In this document: piece after piece, positions 11,071 through 24,414 of the stretch
How positions within the stretch are numbered: position 1 is the first letter of the stretch
How the letters are laid out: each line of letters starts with the position of its first letter
Assembly (NCBI RefSeq): GCF_000182925.2
Contig: NC_026502.1
Span: forward strand, 992,001 to 1,056,000
Length of the DNA stretch: 64,000 bases
Direction of reading: 5' to 3'
DNA from: Neurospora crassa OR74A
Lineage: Eukaryota; Ascomycota; Sordariomycetes; Sordariales; Sordariaceae
The notes under the pieces: model-generated
What the model saw: the letters and a program-made list of their open reading frames with translations, nothing else
Database searches by the model: none
Told to the model about the DNA's origin: nothing
Made by a program: the position numbers and the translations under genes

Positions 11071-12829
11071 ATTTGGCTGACAATTGAGTTTATTGCCCCC
11101 AAAGCTGGGATGAGTTGTGGAGTACACGATGGACACGACAGGAAGTTGAGGATCTCGAATCTGGGAAGTGAATGTCAGGATGTCAAACTGAGTGATAATG
11201 ATGGGGTTTCAGCCCCCTTATGACCAGGCGATAGGCCATTAGTCGGGACGAAGATAGCCATCTCGTAGTAGAAGTCTCAGAGGTAGGTTCACTTGGTTGC
11301 GGTCAACAGACTTCCCCGCTCTAGACCTATTGCATCAATTAGGCTCACGATTCCTTACTGCCTGCTGTGAAACAAAACGGCCCTTATTGGCTGCTCTGGC
11401 TAGTTAGACACAGCCTGGTAAAGATCGCCCGCCTGTTGGATCTCTGCAGGGAAATCGGAGCAAGACTCATGCGCTTCAGTTCTCTTGGAAGATCAAGAAC
11501 TTGAACCCATCTGCATTTTGAGTCAACAGAGTGCTGCGCATGACTTCATGTCGTTATATGTGCTCCTGCAACGTTGGAGTTGTTATTCAGGCATATAGAT
11601 CAAATAGGTAAACCCAACACGAATATGATGGTCGGCAGAAGAGTCACATGTAAAGACTGAACATGGAGTAGGTACGTATGTGCACTAAAATGCCGACAAA
11701 TCGTGGACAAGTTAGCATGGGATATTATGTAAGTCATAGCATTGGCCTCGGTTTTGATTGGAGGCTCCCGAAAGGGAAAGAGGACGCATGATCACAAGGG
11801 CACTGAACTTTTTGTTCTTGGTTGTTTTTGGTTCCCTTTTGAGTTCCAGATTGATTTGGTCCTCACTCTTCATTTACCACAGTGACCACAAGGATACCTT
11901 TGAGTGATGGCTTGGTGATATTATCGGTACATGTAAAACACCGGTCTATAGTTCAGCATTCAACATCGACATCTCGAAATTCATCAGCTGGCGAATCCAG
12001 GCTTCAGGACCCCACTTGCTGTTTTCGACTTGAAGGTGTGCAAGGAAAGTTACAGCGGGTTACACACTGTGGCCAGCCCTGCAGCAAGGCACCTGTGGGT
12101 GTCCATCCCCTCCTGTCCAGCGGTCCTGGCGAATGAGGGCGGGCGGACAAGAGGAACCCCTGCCGTTCTTGGTGTCCCGGTCTGGCCGTCTGTTGCATCC
12201 TTCAGGTTCCATTACATGGGAGACGCCGCATGCAATTGAGCTTGCGCGACAGTGGAGGCCAATGAGGCTCCCTCGGTGCCGGCAAACAAAAAGTATCGAT
12301 TACGGAACTTTGACAAGAGAGCCATTTTCCCGAGACGAACCGCCAGAATCCTGCCGTACTGCTGCCGCCAGTCGACGACCATTGCCGTCTTGAATCAATG
12401 TTCATCGCAGTCGCATGACCGAGCCCGTAACCACTTGCGAACGACGCAGTCACGGACCATAACCACAAAGGAACGCGACCGCTACCTACCTATACACTTG
12501 AGACTTGGACGAAAGGTGACGAGCCGAGGCAACCGTAACGAAACGAGCTTACCAACCGACCGGGGAACCCGAGCAGAACACCAAGGAAAGAACAATACCG
12601 GAGGAAACATCCGCCAAACGTCAACAACGCCCGAGGTTGTTAAAAGAGAAGATTCATATTTAAGGGAAAGAGGTGTAAGAACAACCACAACAAAGGCTGG
12701 CTCGGAATCAACGTTAAACTGCCACCATCCCCCTGCGAGGAGCCGCCGGCCTGGCTTTAGATGAGCAGTGAACTCAACGGCCGTTGCGTAACCACCAGAT
12801 CCAATGGGAGCCTCTACACTCGATAAGCA
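11071..12829. other. Intergenic between divergent HET and acuK-like genes
   Basis: About 1.75 kb that must hold both promoters. The open frame 12252-12764 (+) has no motif and biased composition, so I read it as leader or chance. No other gene is seen. Confidence 0.55.
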
Positions 12830-14943
12830 ATGACGGGAACAGAAGCCACGGAAAAGCCCAACGGCAAAGAGGCGGGAACCAAGGACATCACCAAGTCCGG
12901 AAGCGACACCAAGCCCAAGGATCACCATCCCACGCCCGCTGACGATGTGCAAAAGGCGCCCAAGAAGCGCCGCAAGGTCAATCATGGTACTTTTTCCGCT
13001 GTCTTCCTGCCTACATCACTTGACCGCTCTTCTCCAGCTTGCTAACTTTGTCTGGTGCGCCTGTTGTAGCCTGCCTTTACTGCCGCCGATCTGTAAGTCG
13101 ACCAGAATGCACCGCCGACACCCCATCTCCTGCCGTGCTAGTTACCCAGGCTTCGTACATGGGCTACCGTAACTGCCATAGTACGGAGTCCTGCAGAAGA
13201 CCCCGCTCGGTCTCGATATACACACAGACTTTACTAGTTATCCTGGTGGCTGACCATGTTGTTTTGGCTGCCTTAGCACATGACGTGTGATCTTGTATGT
13301 ATTCCTCCCCCCTTCGCCAAGGTGGAGCTCTAGCTAACGAATTTTTCGTTACCATTCATAGGAGAGACCTTGTACAAGATGCATCAAGCGAAACATCGGC
13401 CATCTCTGCCACGATGAGCCTCGCGATACCGAGTCGCGCAAGGCCAAGAGCGTGCTTGGGACTTCGACCCTACATGACTCCGAGTCCCAGCCGGACATTG
13501 GGCGCAACGCTACAGACAAGGCCATGAGACCACCCGGTTTTGATAGCGGTATGGGCAATGGATCTGTCCAGGTAGCAGGTGCTGCAGCGGTAGGCCGGGG
13601 CGCTCCTCTCCAGCTCGTGCAACCAGGTTCTGTTGCTGGTATACAAGCCAGCGCCCTTGGCGGTAGCATGAATCAATGTGAGTGTTGGCGCTGGATCCTC
13701 CTTTTGCCTTTCTCCACTATGGTCAGTCAGTTGCTGAAATTGCCCAACATAGTTGCCGGACTTCCGGATTCTTGGTTAACCACTCAAAACCACTATCACG
13801 ACATGCACAACTTCCATCCAAACTACATGGTGGCACCAGAGGTTACGAATGAATTCAATCTATTGAACGAATTCTTGTCGGCAGGCTTGCTCGAGGAGTC
13901 GGCCTTCATGTCTGATGATCATGGCCTAATATTGGGGGCCAACCAGTCTGCGGTGTCGGGATTGCCAAATGCCAATAACAACGGCAACAATGCTAGCAGT
14001 AACAACAAGGGAAACAGTAGCAGCACCAGCGGCATGCTCCCCCCAAGTGCCACACAGGGGACCTCGATGCTACCACCAAGTAGCGACCAAACAACGGCGA
14101 TAGGGAAGCCCGCGAGTACAAACTTGGATAATGCCCGGGATGCATACTATCTTCAAGCGGCAGATCCGTCCGGAAACGACACACCGGAGGAACGCATGCA
14201 GCGCTTGCTACGAGCCAAGTACGAAGCCGGACTATTAAAGCCGTTCAACTACATCCTTGGCTATAAGAGGCTATCGGATTACCTGGATGGACACGTGTCG
14301 CCGACGTCAAAACAAAAGATTCTAAAGCAGATCGACCGATTTCGACCCAAGTTCCGCGAGAAGATACAATTGTTGACTGATATGGACCTGCTGATGGTGG
14401 AAATGTGGTTCGAGAGGACGCTGTTGGAGTACGACCGAGTTTTTGCCAGTATGGCCGTTCCAGCCTGCTGCTGGAGACGAACCGGACAGATTTTCAGGGG
14501 AAACAAAGAGATGGCGGAGCTCATAGGCGTGCCAGTAGAGAGTTTACGAGGGGTAAGAGACACAGCACCAATGCGCCGACGTGGAATATTAGCTATGATG
14601 CTGACTTTGGTTTTGCTTAGGGTCAAATCGCCCTGCATGAGATCCTGACGGAAGAGTCGAACGTGAGATACTGGGAAGAATTCGGCACAATAGCATTCGA
14701 CCCGGCTCACGATACCCTGATCACAGCGTGTTCACTCAAGAACCCCAACGATGACAAGGGGACCAAAGTTGTGAACTGTTGCTTTTCTTTCAGGATCCGT
14801 AGGGACGATCACAAGATGTAAGTGTCTTTTGTTTTTCACGGATCCCCTGTGTTTGTTACAGGCAAAGTGGTATGGTGGTGAGGCTAACAGGTACATGTAG
14901 TCCGAGCTTGATTGTTGGCAACTTCCTCCCACACGACCCATGA
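12830..14943 (+). CDS. acuK: Zn2Cys6 transcription activator of gluconeogenesis, AcuK/ERT1 type
   Basis: Seven exons: 12830-12986, 13070-13092, 13277-13294, 13362-13677, 13753-14552, 14621-14817 and 14901-14943; 517 aa. The binuclear zinc cluster is at residues 54-82 with spacing C-x2-C-x6-C-x5-C-x2-C-x8-C, preceded by the basic K-K-R-R-K. It is assembled from four exons, two of them only 23 and 18 nt. The middle has the family block around H-N-F-H-P-N-Y-M and E-V-T-N-E-F-N-L-L-N. The C-terminal third holds a PAS-like region ending in S-L-I-V-G-N-F-L-P-H-D-P. In Aspergillus, AcuK with AcuM activates gluconeogenic genes such as PEP carboxykinase and fructose-1,6-bisphosphatase. The family match is by remembered sequence and was not searched. 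A nuclear DNA-binding role is safe; the exact targets are inferred. Confidence 0.88.
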
Positions 14944-15750
14944 CAGTGTTTAGTATACACTCTGCCACAACATATATTTCCCAAATCAGTGCTCCTGTGA
15001 TCCGCAATGCGGATGAACAATGCGACACTTGTTTCCCATGAGCAGCAATTGCTAGCTTTGGTCGGATAAGAAGCGCGGTGAACAGTACATGGGTTTGCGA
15101 CAATCCATCAGAACTACCTAATTAGCGTTACTGGTATGGCCATGCTCGATACGGGACTTGATGCTTATCGTTAGTGGGCAGGATATGCATTTCGCGCAAA
15201 CTAGTAATAAATGGCGGTAGGAGTAGGGCAGCGTAAAGGCAAAAAGAAGGTCGTGCCTTCCGCGGAAAGACAGAAGGGGGGCTGGCGCTTCTTCGATGAT
15301 GCCTAATTTCGATGGGCACACCTGGGCAACGAAAACTTGATCAATTTTACTGCAGCGTACCTCACTTGACATTGCAAACCTTAATCATTGCATTGCAACT
15401 TGGAGCTACATGGTCTCACTTCCGAGCAACAAAAGGAAAAAAAAGAATATTAGAAGTTAGCCCCTGACGATAATTCAAACCAGGAGCCATGTCTCAGCGG
15501 TGTGTTCGTTAAAGAATTTCACCTGTGATTCCGTTGACCTTGTGTTCCTCCAGCGTGCTTTCCCTCTCTGCTTTACTCCTGTATCCTGCTTCGAGCGGTC
15601 GTCCTTTCTCTTTCTGTTACATCAGATTTGGCATGCGATCGCCTCATCCGCCGGCTTGTCAGATGAAGACGACTCGAAGATAACCAGTCGCAGACTGAAT
15701 GCAATGTTGGTGACACATCTTGTCGAAGCTTCTCGCTCCCATACTGCAAT
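14944..15750. other. Intergenic, no supported gene
   Basis: About 800 bases between two plus-strand genes. Open frames here show no recognisable motif. A missed upstream exon of the SPO22-like gene cannot be excluded. Confidence 0.5.
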
Positions 15751-18700
15751 ATGTCCATCCGAACAGGAAATAAAGATGTGTCTCAATCAGGCAATAAGAC
15801 GGACAAGCGCATTGAAACAGCGTTAGGTGCGCTTTCATCTTGGGTTTTCTTCCTCGATTTCTACAGTTCGCCAAGCTGACATTAGCTCTTCTTCTCTCAG
15901 ACTTTGTTCGCGATCTATGCAAAATCTTGTCGGGTGACCCAAGCGATGCACCGGCAACAGACCAGCTGGTTGATGAAATCAACCAACATGTCAAGAAACT
16001 TCGCAACCACACCCACAAGCACGGTGCCGGGGTCTCTGGCGACCCCGAGATAGACCAGCAGGGTACCCGTCTATGGAATATTTGCACTCGACTGCGCCGG
16101 GACTGCGAACCGACAAACAAGAGACTGAAGAGGCTTTATCTCCACGGGCGAGTCCTTGCTTTCCATTTACTTGTGGTTGCAAACCCAATCAAAACGAGCA
16201 AGGCACAAGATCTGATCTATGTGGTCAAACTGGCGCTCAAGACGGCGCGAGACTGTGTCGGTATGAACAATCACTCATTCACTTGATATGTGCCAAATTC
16301 CATGTGACTGATAGAGAGCGTTAACGTCTAGCAAGCTCCGAATTTGAACTGGCCACAGGGGTACTACAAAAGGCCGCCGACTACAAAAGCGATCTTCAGG
16401 ATCTTGCATCAGGGCTTCTCAAGGAGGAAGTGGACGAATGCAACTGTCTGGAAGTGGAATACTTGATTATGAGAACGGCTCTAGTGAGTTCTGGCAAGAA
16501 TTTTGATACTGTTTTACACCTCAGTCAGCTAACTTGGAGTGTCAGTCATGGGCAGATAATCATGTTGATGTTGCCGAACACATGTACACAAAGGCAGAGC
16601 GCCTTCGCCAGTACCTAACCCCCGACTACGCCGAAAAGCTGGCCGATGTCCTTTACGAAATCGGAAAGTCGCTCGCCTCCCGCAATGACTTCCCTCTCGC
16701 AAAAAAATGGTTGCAACGAGCAAACGAAATTATCAACTCGCCGAATCTCGAGCATCTGTCGCGCGAAGGACTCGAGCTCCGGCTGGCTATCTTGCAAGCA
16801 CTCGTGAGCGCCCTGCTAGCCACAGGCGCTTCCGCAGATTTAGACAAGGCCACGAAGCTTGTCGAATACATCGAGTCAGAGATGGGCAATAGGCCAGTAG
16901 TGTCCCTCCTCAAACTCGAGGTGCTTCGGAAGACGCCCGCGGAGATATTTGACGATGACGCATACGCTGATGTCTTGCGACGACTGCTCAAAGACGTCAA
17001 CTCCTCTGACGCTGGGTTCAAGTTGATCATACACCATATAAGAAAACTACATGACAAAAGTCCTGGCGCTGCCTGCGCGGTACTAGACGATTTCACTCTC
17101 TCGCTACGCGGAGTTGACGAAAATGTGTGGATGGAGAAGGCGGTTATCACGCGGATGTGGATGATAACAAGCCAGAGAGACACAAACGAGACTATCGACA
17201 CTGTAAGAGGTGTTCTCTCAAACTTGACGAGGCCGTTGAGCGCAGAAGCTGCTGTTGCGGCGCAAGCGGTATATATACATGTCATATCTCCGTTCTAGGT
17301 AATTACTGACCGACAGTGAATTAGTTGATATGGAAGAAACTAGAGTCCAATTACAGCCAAAGACAATACGACATAGCCGAGAACTGGTGTCGTTTGTCAC
17401 TCCATCACATCTTTCAGAATTGCGGACCCGGTAATGTGGCAAAGCTGGAAAGGTAGCCAGTCATGTCTCCTTTATTGCCTTGGTTAACAATAGTCTGACT
17501 TTGAGTAGGAAGTTGCTCCTTTGTGCGCTCGCAAGGAATGAGATGGGAGCAGCTATATCAGTCGTTCAAAATCTGTCCAAGCAGAGTTGGCGAGAACCTA
17601 TGACTGCATATCTGGCATTCAAAGTAGCTATTCGATGCGAGGACCGCAACCTGGCGGAACAATGCATTCATATCATAGGCCAGGCGCCAGAACACGTCGA
17701 CTTTCTGGGGGCTTGTATTGCGGAATCTCACAAAAAGGGAGACATCTTCTGTGCCATCGCCGCACTGAAGAAACTTCAGGAGAATTACGAGTACAAAGAT
17801 CCCAGCCCGATCCACCTACCAGCGCTTTTCAGATGCTTGATACGGCTCCTAAACATATTAGCCGAGAAGCCAGATGAGCGGCAAGGCGATTTCATCAGCG
17901 ACCTTTGCCGTCAGTTTGACATTGGTAAGCCCCGGTTTACCCAAATTACCTTTGCCTTGTTGCTAACAGCATCAGTCGTGTATGCCCTTGAGCGGCAGTC
18001 AAACGACCCCCAGACTCCAAAACTCTTCACCATTGACGAACTCGAATGGTTTAGCAGAAACGCCTATAACCTCGCCCTAAAACATACCACAAGCTGGGAC
18101 CTCCGCTGCGTGGTGCGTCTACTAACGGCTTGTGTCAACATCATCAACCACTTCCCCTCCGACATGCGATCTCAAGTCGAAGTCACCCTCAAGGCTCTCT
18201 TCTCTCGCTTCATCATAGCTTCGGCCCTTGTTTCCTTTGCCAGAACCCAGGACAATGTCAAGGAGCAACTCGAAGATTACCAACTGATGCGAAAACATGT
18301 CTCGGCTTTTGACCGCCTGGTGCCTGAATACCTGTCACGCTTGGATGAGCAGTCGCGAGAGGACATGGTGCGGAAACATGCGACATTGCTGACCTTCGAC
18401 TTTGAAGCGGCAGTTGCGCTGGGTCAGTGGGATGATTTAGGAGGGATTGTGCAGAGGGCAGTGCCGTGTCGAAATGCTGTGGCATTTCAAACTATGGCGG
18501 ACAGTCTTTTGAGGGCACAGGTTCCCGGGCAAGGTACGATGTGATCTTTATCATGCTTATCTTGTATTCGGTTTGGGGGTTACTGACACATTGTTTCGCA
18601 AAGTGCTCTACTCAACTATGCGAAAGCTCGTCAACGAAATCTGGGATCTGGAAAGCTTCGACGCTGTCAAGCTAGCCAAGTACACAAGGTGTCTGTTCCA

Positions 18701-19083
18701 GGCGACACTTACGCTGGATGATACGCTGGCTATGAAGCTGCTTCAGGAGGCATGTCGTAAGGCGAGGGAGTTGCATGAGGTTAGTTACATCTTGACTCAT
18801 TTCAACCACTCTGACGTTGAATCACACCTTGTTGCTAAAACATGAACAACATCACTAGAGCGATGCCCGTTGGCCGGAAGAAGAGCTAGAGTGGATGGCA
18901 GCCACAGCTTTCAACCATGCCATTGACTTGTATGGAGCCTACGAGCGAGATCGAGCAAAGGAGTGGGGATCTACTGCCATCAATCTGGCACATTACTGTC
19001 CTGATAAAAGCTTTGAGAGGATGTTGCAAGATAAGTTCATGAGATTGAATTTTGAGGATGACGAGAGGAATAGGGGGAGATGA
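15751..19083 (+). CDS. SPO22/ZIP4-like meiotic TPR protein
   Basis: Nine exons by frame and splice consensus: 15751-15826, 15901-16260, 16332-16483, 16546-17268, 17325-17452, 17509-17924, 17976-18533, 18604-18779 and 18859-19083; 937 aa. The product is all-helical with TPR-like pairs, for example Y-T-K-A-E-R-L-R followed by L-A-K-K-W-L-Q-R-A-N, and resembles the SPO22/ZIP4/TEX11 family. That family scaffolds the synapsis-initiation (ZMM) complex that promotes class I meiotic crossovers. The start is the first in-frame ATG after a stop, but an upstream exon is possible. The intron at 17925 could end at 17969 or 17975. Both keep frame, and 17975 is preferred because a GCTAAC branch site lies just upstream. 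Expression in the sexual phase is inferred from the family only. Confidence 0.8.
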
Positions 19084-19384
19084 TCGCGGATTCAGTCGAA
19101 CAGGGAATAGTTGACCACTATCGGCATTGTCGTTGTTGGAGTACAACATTCGAGAACATCAAGACTGTCACACCATGTACTTGAAATTTTGTTTGTATGG
19201 TATGCTTGGCATCAATCATTGACTCGCGTAAGAATCTGCAACAAGCTACCTTGCAATGTCACAGAACCCGGTCCTGTTTCCCTCATCCTTCGTGAAGTAC
19301 GTATAAATGTTCCCGTCAATAAGACCTAAATTTCACAGAACCAACCCCAGTAAATAATCCGCAGTAAGCAAACAGAACAATAGC
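19084..19384. other. Short convergent intergenic gap
   Basis: About 300 bases between the 3' ends of the SPO22-like and xanthine dehydrogenase genes. Nothing further is seen. Confidence 0.6.
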
Positions 19385-22300
19385 TCAGATGGCAATAAAG
19401 AAGCTCTTCTCTCCCTCCTTCGGCAACACCCTCGCCCTCTCAACAATAGGATCAACACATGCCAACCTGATCCTCTCCGGCGTCGCCGGGCTCTCCAGCC
19501 TCAACAACCCATCATCCTCCCCACCCTCGGCCCCAACCTTGGCCTTGACACCATACTGCGCTCTCGCCGCTTTGAGCGCATCACGAATGGCAAAGAACAC
19601 GGCGCTGCCCATGAACAGCGGCGGCTCGCCGACACCTCTACTCCTCTGAATCGTCCTCAGCTCCTTCCACTCCACGTCCTTGAGCAAGCTAACATTCCAC
19701 TTTTGCGGGATATCGCGGAAGCCAGGGATCTTGTATGTGCCCGGGCCGCGGGTGAACAAGTTACCCGCCATCGGTCCGTTGCGCATCCACAACGACTCTT
19801 CCATGGTAAACAATCCCAAACCTTGCACAAAAGCGCCCTGGATCTGCCCGTAGTCAATGGCAGGGTTGATACTCTGCCCGACATCCATCTTGATGTCGGC
19901 GCGCAAGCACGTCCAGGTACCCGTAAGCGTGTCGATTTCGACTTCGGCGGCCGTGACACCCTGCGTGAAGTAGAAGAACATCTTGCCCTTGTTCTCGCCC
20001 CAGGTGTAGCCGATCTCGGGCGTCTTGTAGAAGCCCTGGGCGGACAGATTGACGCGGTCAAAGTAGGCGGCGTGGGCAAGGTCCTTCATGGTGGCGTCGG
20101 GGCCGAGCTTCTCGCGGTAAGGGGCGAGACGCTCGTTAAGTTGTTGGCAGGCGTTGTAGATAGCGTAACCGTTGAGATCGGAGGAGGCGGAAGCGGCAGT
20201 GGCTGAGGCGTTGGCGACGGTGTTGGTGGCGGTTTCCGAGATGAAGACGTTCTCGAGGGGGACGTTGAGAGCTTGAGCGGCGATCTGCGTCATCTTGGTG
20301 TGTAGGCCTTGACCCATCTCGGTACCGCCGTGAGCGACGAGCACGGAGCCGTCGTGGTAAATGTGAACGAGGGCACCGGCTTGGTTGAACCACAAGGCAG
20401 TGAAGGAGATACCGAACTTGGTGGGGATGATGGCAAGACCGCGTTTGCGCCACTTGTGCTCGACGTTGTACTTGGCGATGGCCTCGCGACGGGACTCGTA
20501 CTCGGCCTCCTTCATAACCTGTCCCCACATCAGAGGAACGTGCCAATCTTGAATCTCTTGATTGAAGTGGGTGCGCTCGCCAGGCTTGTAGAAATTGATC
20601 TCACGGAATCTCTCAACAGGCATGCCGAGACGATCGGCAACTTCATTCATATACGACTCGGCAATGAACATGCCCTGAGGGCCGCCAAAACCACGGAAGG
20701 CGGTGTTGGACATGGTGTTGGTCTTGCAAATGCGGCCGGTGACATGCATGTTGGGAATGCTATAGCAGTTATCCGAGTGTGTCATGGCACGCTCGCAGAC
20801 GGCGGCACTCAGGTCCCAACACCAACCACCATTGTTGAAGATGTCGACTTCAAGGGCCTGGATCTTGCCATCCTTGTTGACACCCATCTTCCACCGGCCC
20901 AAGAAGGGGTGACGCTGTCCGGAGATGACCATGTCTTCTTCACGAGTCAGCATGCAGCGGACTGGGCGGCCAGTCTTCTGCGCGGCAAGGGCAATGATAC
21001 TGCTAAGCTGCACCGATCTTGTCTCCTTTCCACCAAAACCACCTCCCAACCGCTTGACCTTGACCACAATCTTGTTGGCCGCAACATCCAAGACACGGGC
21101 AGCATATGCTTGAGCTTCGTTGGGATTCTGGGTACTGGAGATGATCTCCATCTCGCCGTCTTCGTGCTTGGGGATCGCCAACGTGGCGTTGGTCTCCAAG
21201 TAAAAGTGCTCCTGACCGCCCATCCTGGCAACACCAGAGAAGACATAGTCGGAGTTCTTGAAGCCTTCTTGCGTATCACCCTTCTTGATCTCCCTGAAGA
21301 AGTCAAAGAAGCTCTCCTTCTCGATAGCCTCCTCCATGGTGTAAATGGCAGGCAACTCCTCATATTCCACCTTGACAGCTCTGGCACCCTCGGCAGCACG
21401 GGCAGCCGATGTAGCAACAATAAGACCAATAGGCTGACCAGCCGTGTAGACCGTGTCTTCGGCGAAGAAGACTTCTTGGTAGTGGGGGGCACCCCAGTGA
21501 TTGGCTGCGGCATTAGGCATGTCATTCTTGTCGATGTAGTCAACAACTCCTGGAATATCCAACGCAGCTGAAGCGTGAACGGACAAGAGTTTGGCATGCG
21601 CCTTGGTAGAGAGGACCAGGCAACCGTACAGTTCGTTCTTGAGTGGTGGAATGTCGTCGGTATATTGAGCCTCTCCCGTTACCTGCTTGAGCGCCGCAAG
21701 ATGAGGATTTGACTTTCCAACAGTCTCCTGCATGTAAGCAGCAGCCGCCTCTCTATCTTCCTGACCAGTAGAGATTTCCCTCTCCAGCTCGGGTACAACC
21801 TCTTCATCGGCGCTACTACCTAGAATGAGCATAAACTCGTGGTAGAATCGGTAAAAGAGACCAATGGCCAGCGACTTTCTGTAAGTGGCCATGCCTCCCG
21901 GTACGCTGAATGAAAGGTTGAAGTCCTGCTCCAACGCATTCATGACACCTTCCAATGTCTCTTGTTCGGCGAACTTCTTGCCCAGAAGATACGAATTTGC
22001 CGTCTTGGCACCGACGGTTGTAGGTGCCATACCGCCGTAGACAAGGCTGCATTGGTCGACAATGCCGTCCTCGTTCAGGCGAACTCTGAAGGCAGAAGTA
22101 ACGATAGCAATATCGTCATCCTTCCTCTTGGCCTGCTTATAAGCCCTGAAGAGCTCGTTTTTCTCCCGAGTTAGCGGGACACGAATAGCAGCCAGAATAG
22201 CGTCCTGCGGAAGTGCCGTACGGCGATAACCCGTAAAGAACTGGGACATGGGGATCTCGGTCTCAACAATTCCATTTTCGCCGAGAGACTTGGCCACCAG

Positions 22301-23590
22301 GACAGCATCAGCAGCCAGCAGTACTGGGTTCAAGTCGGAGATGGGTGAGGCAGTCACCAAGTTCCCTGCTGGTGTACCGACATTTCTGATCTGCCTGCCA
22401 GCAAAGTACTTGAGCTGCTTGTACATGGCATTGAAGATCTGCCCCCTCTTCTCTCCATAGTGCTTGATGGCTTCCTGGCAGACATTCTCCAGATCGGTAA
22501 GAGTGATGTTGCCGCCCACCTCGAGATGATTTTCCTTCAAGAAATACTGTCGTAGTTCGGGAATATCGCCAACAAAGACAGAAATGGGATATTGAAGAGC
22601 CTTGAACTTGATCTCGATTTGTGTTTCCGTGCTGCCACCAATGATCTTGGCATTGGGGTACACTTTCTTGATCTCAAGCAGCTGCTCCAGCTTGGTGGGA
22701 CGGAACCATCGTTTCCGCTTGTTTCCAAACGAAAGTGGCCTAAACTCCTGCTTCTTGAGTGCTGGAGGGAAGATGAGCTCGGTCTCTGGGTTGTACTCGA
22801 TGAATCCTGGAGGAGTGAAGCGCTTGATGGGCTGGTCGTCTCCGTTCTGATTTGCTCCTCCGCAGCCACCACCACCACCACCTCCCTCCATACAGCATCC
22901 ACTGCCGCCATTCGCCTTGCTGTTACCGCAAGCTGAAGGCGCCTTCTTGATGAAAGTGTGAGCAGCGTCCAGAATAGGGCGGTATCCGGTACACCTGCAG
23001 AGGTTTCCATCAAACGCCTCCTCAATGTCGTGTTCTGAGGGGTTGTCATTGTTACGCAGAAGAGCGTACAAGCTCATGACAATGCCGGGCGTACAGAACC
23101 CGCACTGGGAGCCATTACCCTTTGCCACCCGTTCCTGGGCGGGATGTGGCTTCTTGACGTTGCCGATACCCTCGACAGTGATGACATGCTTGCCGTCGAC
23201 AGATACTAATGGTGCCAGACAGGCGTTTACACTGGCATGGTAAATTTTGTTTGTTGTTGGGTTGAACTGGGAGACGACAACAGTGCATGCTCCACACCCA
23301 CCCTCTCCACAGCCGCTGTCAGGGGGGGGGGGAATGTCAGTTGGCTACCTAACGGCCTTTAATTATCCACATAAACCTGAGTGACAAACATACAGTTTTG
23401 TGCCCGTCAAACCGATACCACGAAGGTATTCCAACAAAGTGATTTCCGGGTCGATGTCATCCAAGACCACCCGGGTGCCGTTGAGGTAGAATCGGAGAGT
23501 GTCGTCGAATGTCGTCGTTAGGGATCCGGGCAGTGATCCCAAGTTTAGAGGGGTGGCGCCCGACTCCACGGGGACAGCGCTTGGAGCCAT
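19385..23590 (-). CDS. xdh: Xanthine dehydrogenase (purine hydroxylase)
   Basis: Two exons, 23394-23590 and 19385-23315; 1375 aa, full length for the family. Start M-A-P-S-A-V at 23590. The N-terminal 2Fe-2S ferredoxin domain has C-G-E-G-G-C-G-A-C, and the second cluster has C-G-F-C-T-P-G and C-R-C-T-G-Y-R-P-I. An FAD-binding middle domain (with I-G-G-S-T-E) follows. The large molybdopterin domain has G-G-G-F-G-G-K-E-T-R, F-R-G-F-G-G-P-Q, G-G-T-E-M-G-Q-G and, near the end, the G-V-G-E-P-P-L loop carrying the catalytic Glu. It oxidises hypoxanthine to xanthine to uric acid with NAD+ in purine catabolism. In Neurospora and Aspergillus this step is under nitrogen and uric-acid control, which is known for the family and not visible here. 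No breaks are seen. Confidence 0.97.
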
Positions 23591-24405
23591 GGTCTGGATG
23601 AAAGAAGCTGGGGACACACAACAACAAGGACGGAGAGCAAGACAAGTGGTCCCTTTTGGTGTTGATCCGGGAAATATAAAACAAGAAAATTAAAAGCAGA
23701 ATGCAGAATGCAAATCTTCACAAGTGGGAGGGTCCGGAAGAAGAAACGTAAGCCCAACGAGGTTGGATCGGGGGAAATCAGTTGGCCAGATGTTGCTTGT
23801 TAGTGAAACACTTGTCTATCAGTGCGTTCCATTTATTATAGATAACCAAGTGTCAAACATGATGGGAGTGCCGAGGGAAACCACAGGTAGGTGGCAACCC
23901 ACTCGAGGACAGAATACTTAGTGCCCGTTGTTATCCTTTGGGGGGGGAGCCTTGAGGTCGGTGTGCCCCGATCAGGTACACGACACTATTAGACTAGGTA
24001 GGTATGTACAAGCCTCACAAAAAGCGGCAGAGAGCGGCTCCACGGTGGACGTGGGAGAGAGATAGAGGTAGGTATCACCTAGGACGGAGCAAATCAGAAT
24101 TCTAGGAAAGGATCAAAGCTTATCAAAGGGAAGGCGACATAAGGGACATGGAAGGCCGTCAATAAAGTCGAAGTGGGGTAATAAAACTGCGTCGGACGAA
24201 CACCTTCCCCCACAGTCTCAGAATCGCGGAAGTTGCCATCCAGGAATGCACTATTCTTCGTCCTCGGCCGGTTCCGCCACCGTCGGTCCCCTCTGTTTTC
24301 ACTCCAAGATCGCTGTGTGCCGTCTTCAGTTCTCCGCAGCTTTCCATTGGGCTTTCGGAGCACTCCCAGGTCCACTTGCCTTTGACCCTAACCCTTTGGC
24401 TTCCT
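23591..24405. other. Intergenic between xdh start and the transposon
   Basis: About 800 bases of ordinary composition that should hold the xdh promoter. No gene is seen. GATA-type motifs were not scored. Confidence 0.5.
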
Positions 24406-24414
24406 TACGTAGAG

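Noticed and set aside
12252-12764. 170-codon plus-strand frame upstream of the acuK-like gene
   Set aside because: Arg/Thr-rich without motif; more likely leader sequence or chance.
12482-12985. 167-codon minus-strand frame
   Set aside because: Partly antisense to exon 1 of the acuK-like gene, with no recognisable domain.
20309-21571. 420-codon open frame on the plus strand
   Set aside because: It is antisense to the molybdopterin domain of xanthine dehydrogenase, whose motifs are unmistakable on the other strand.
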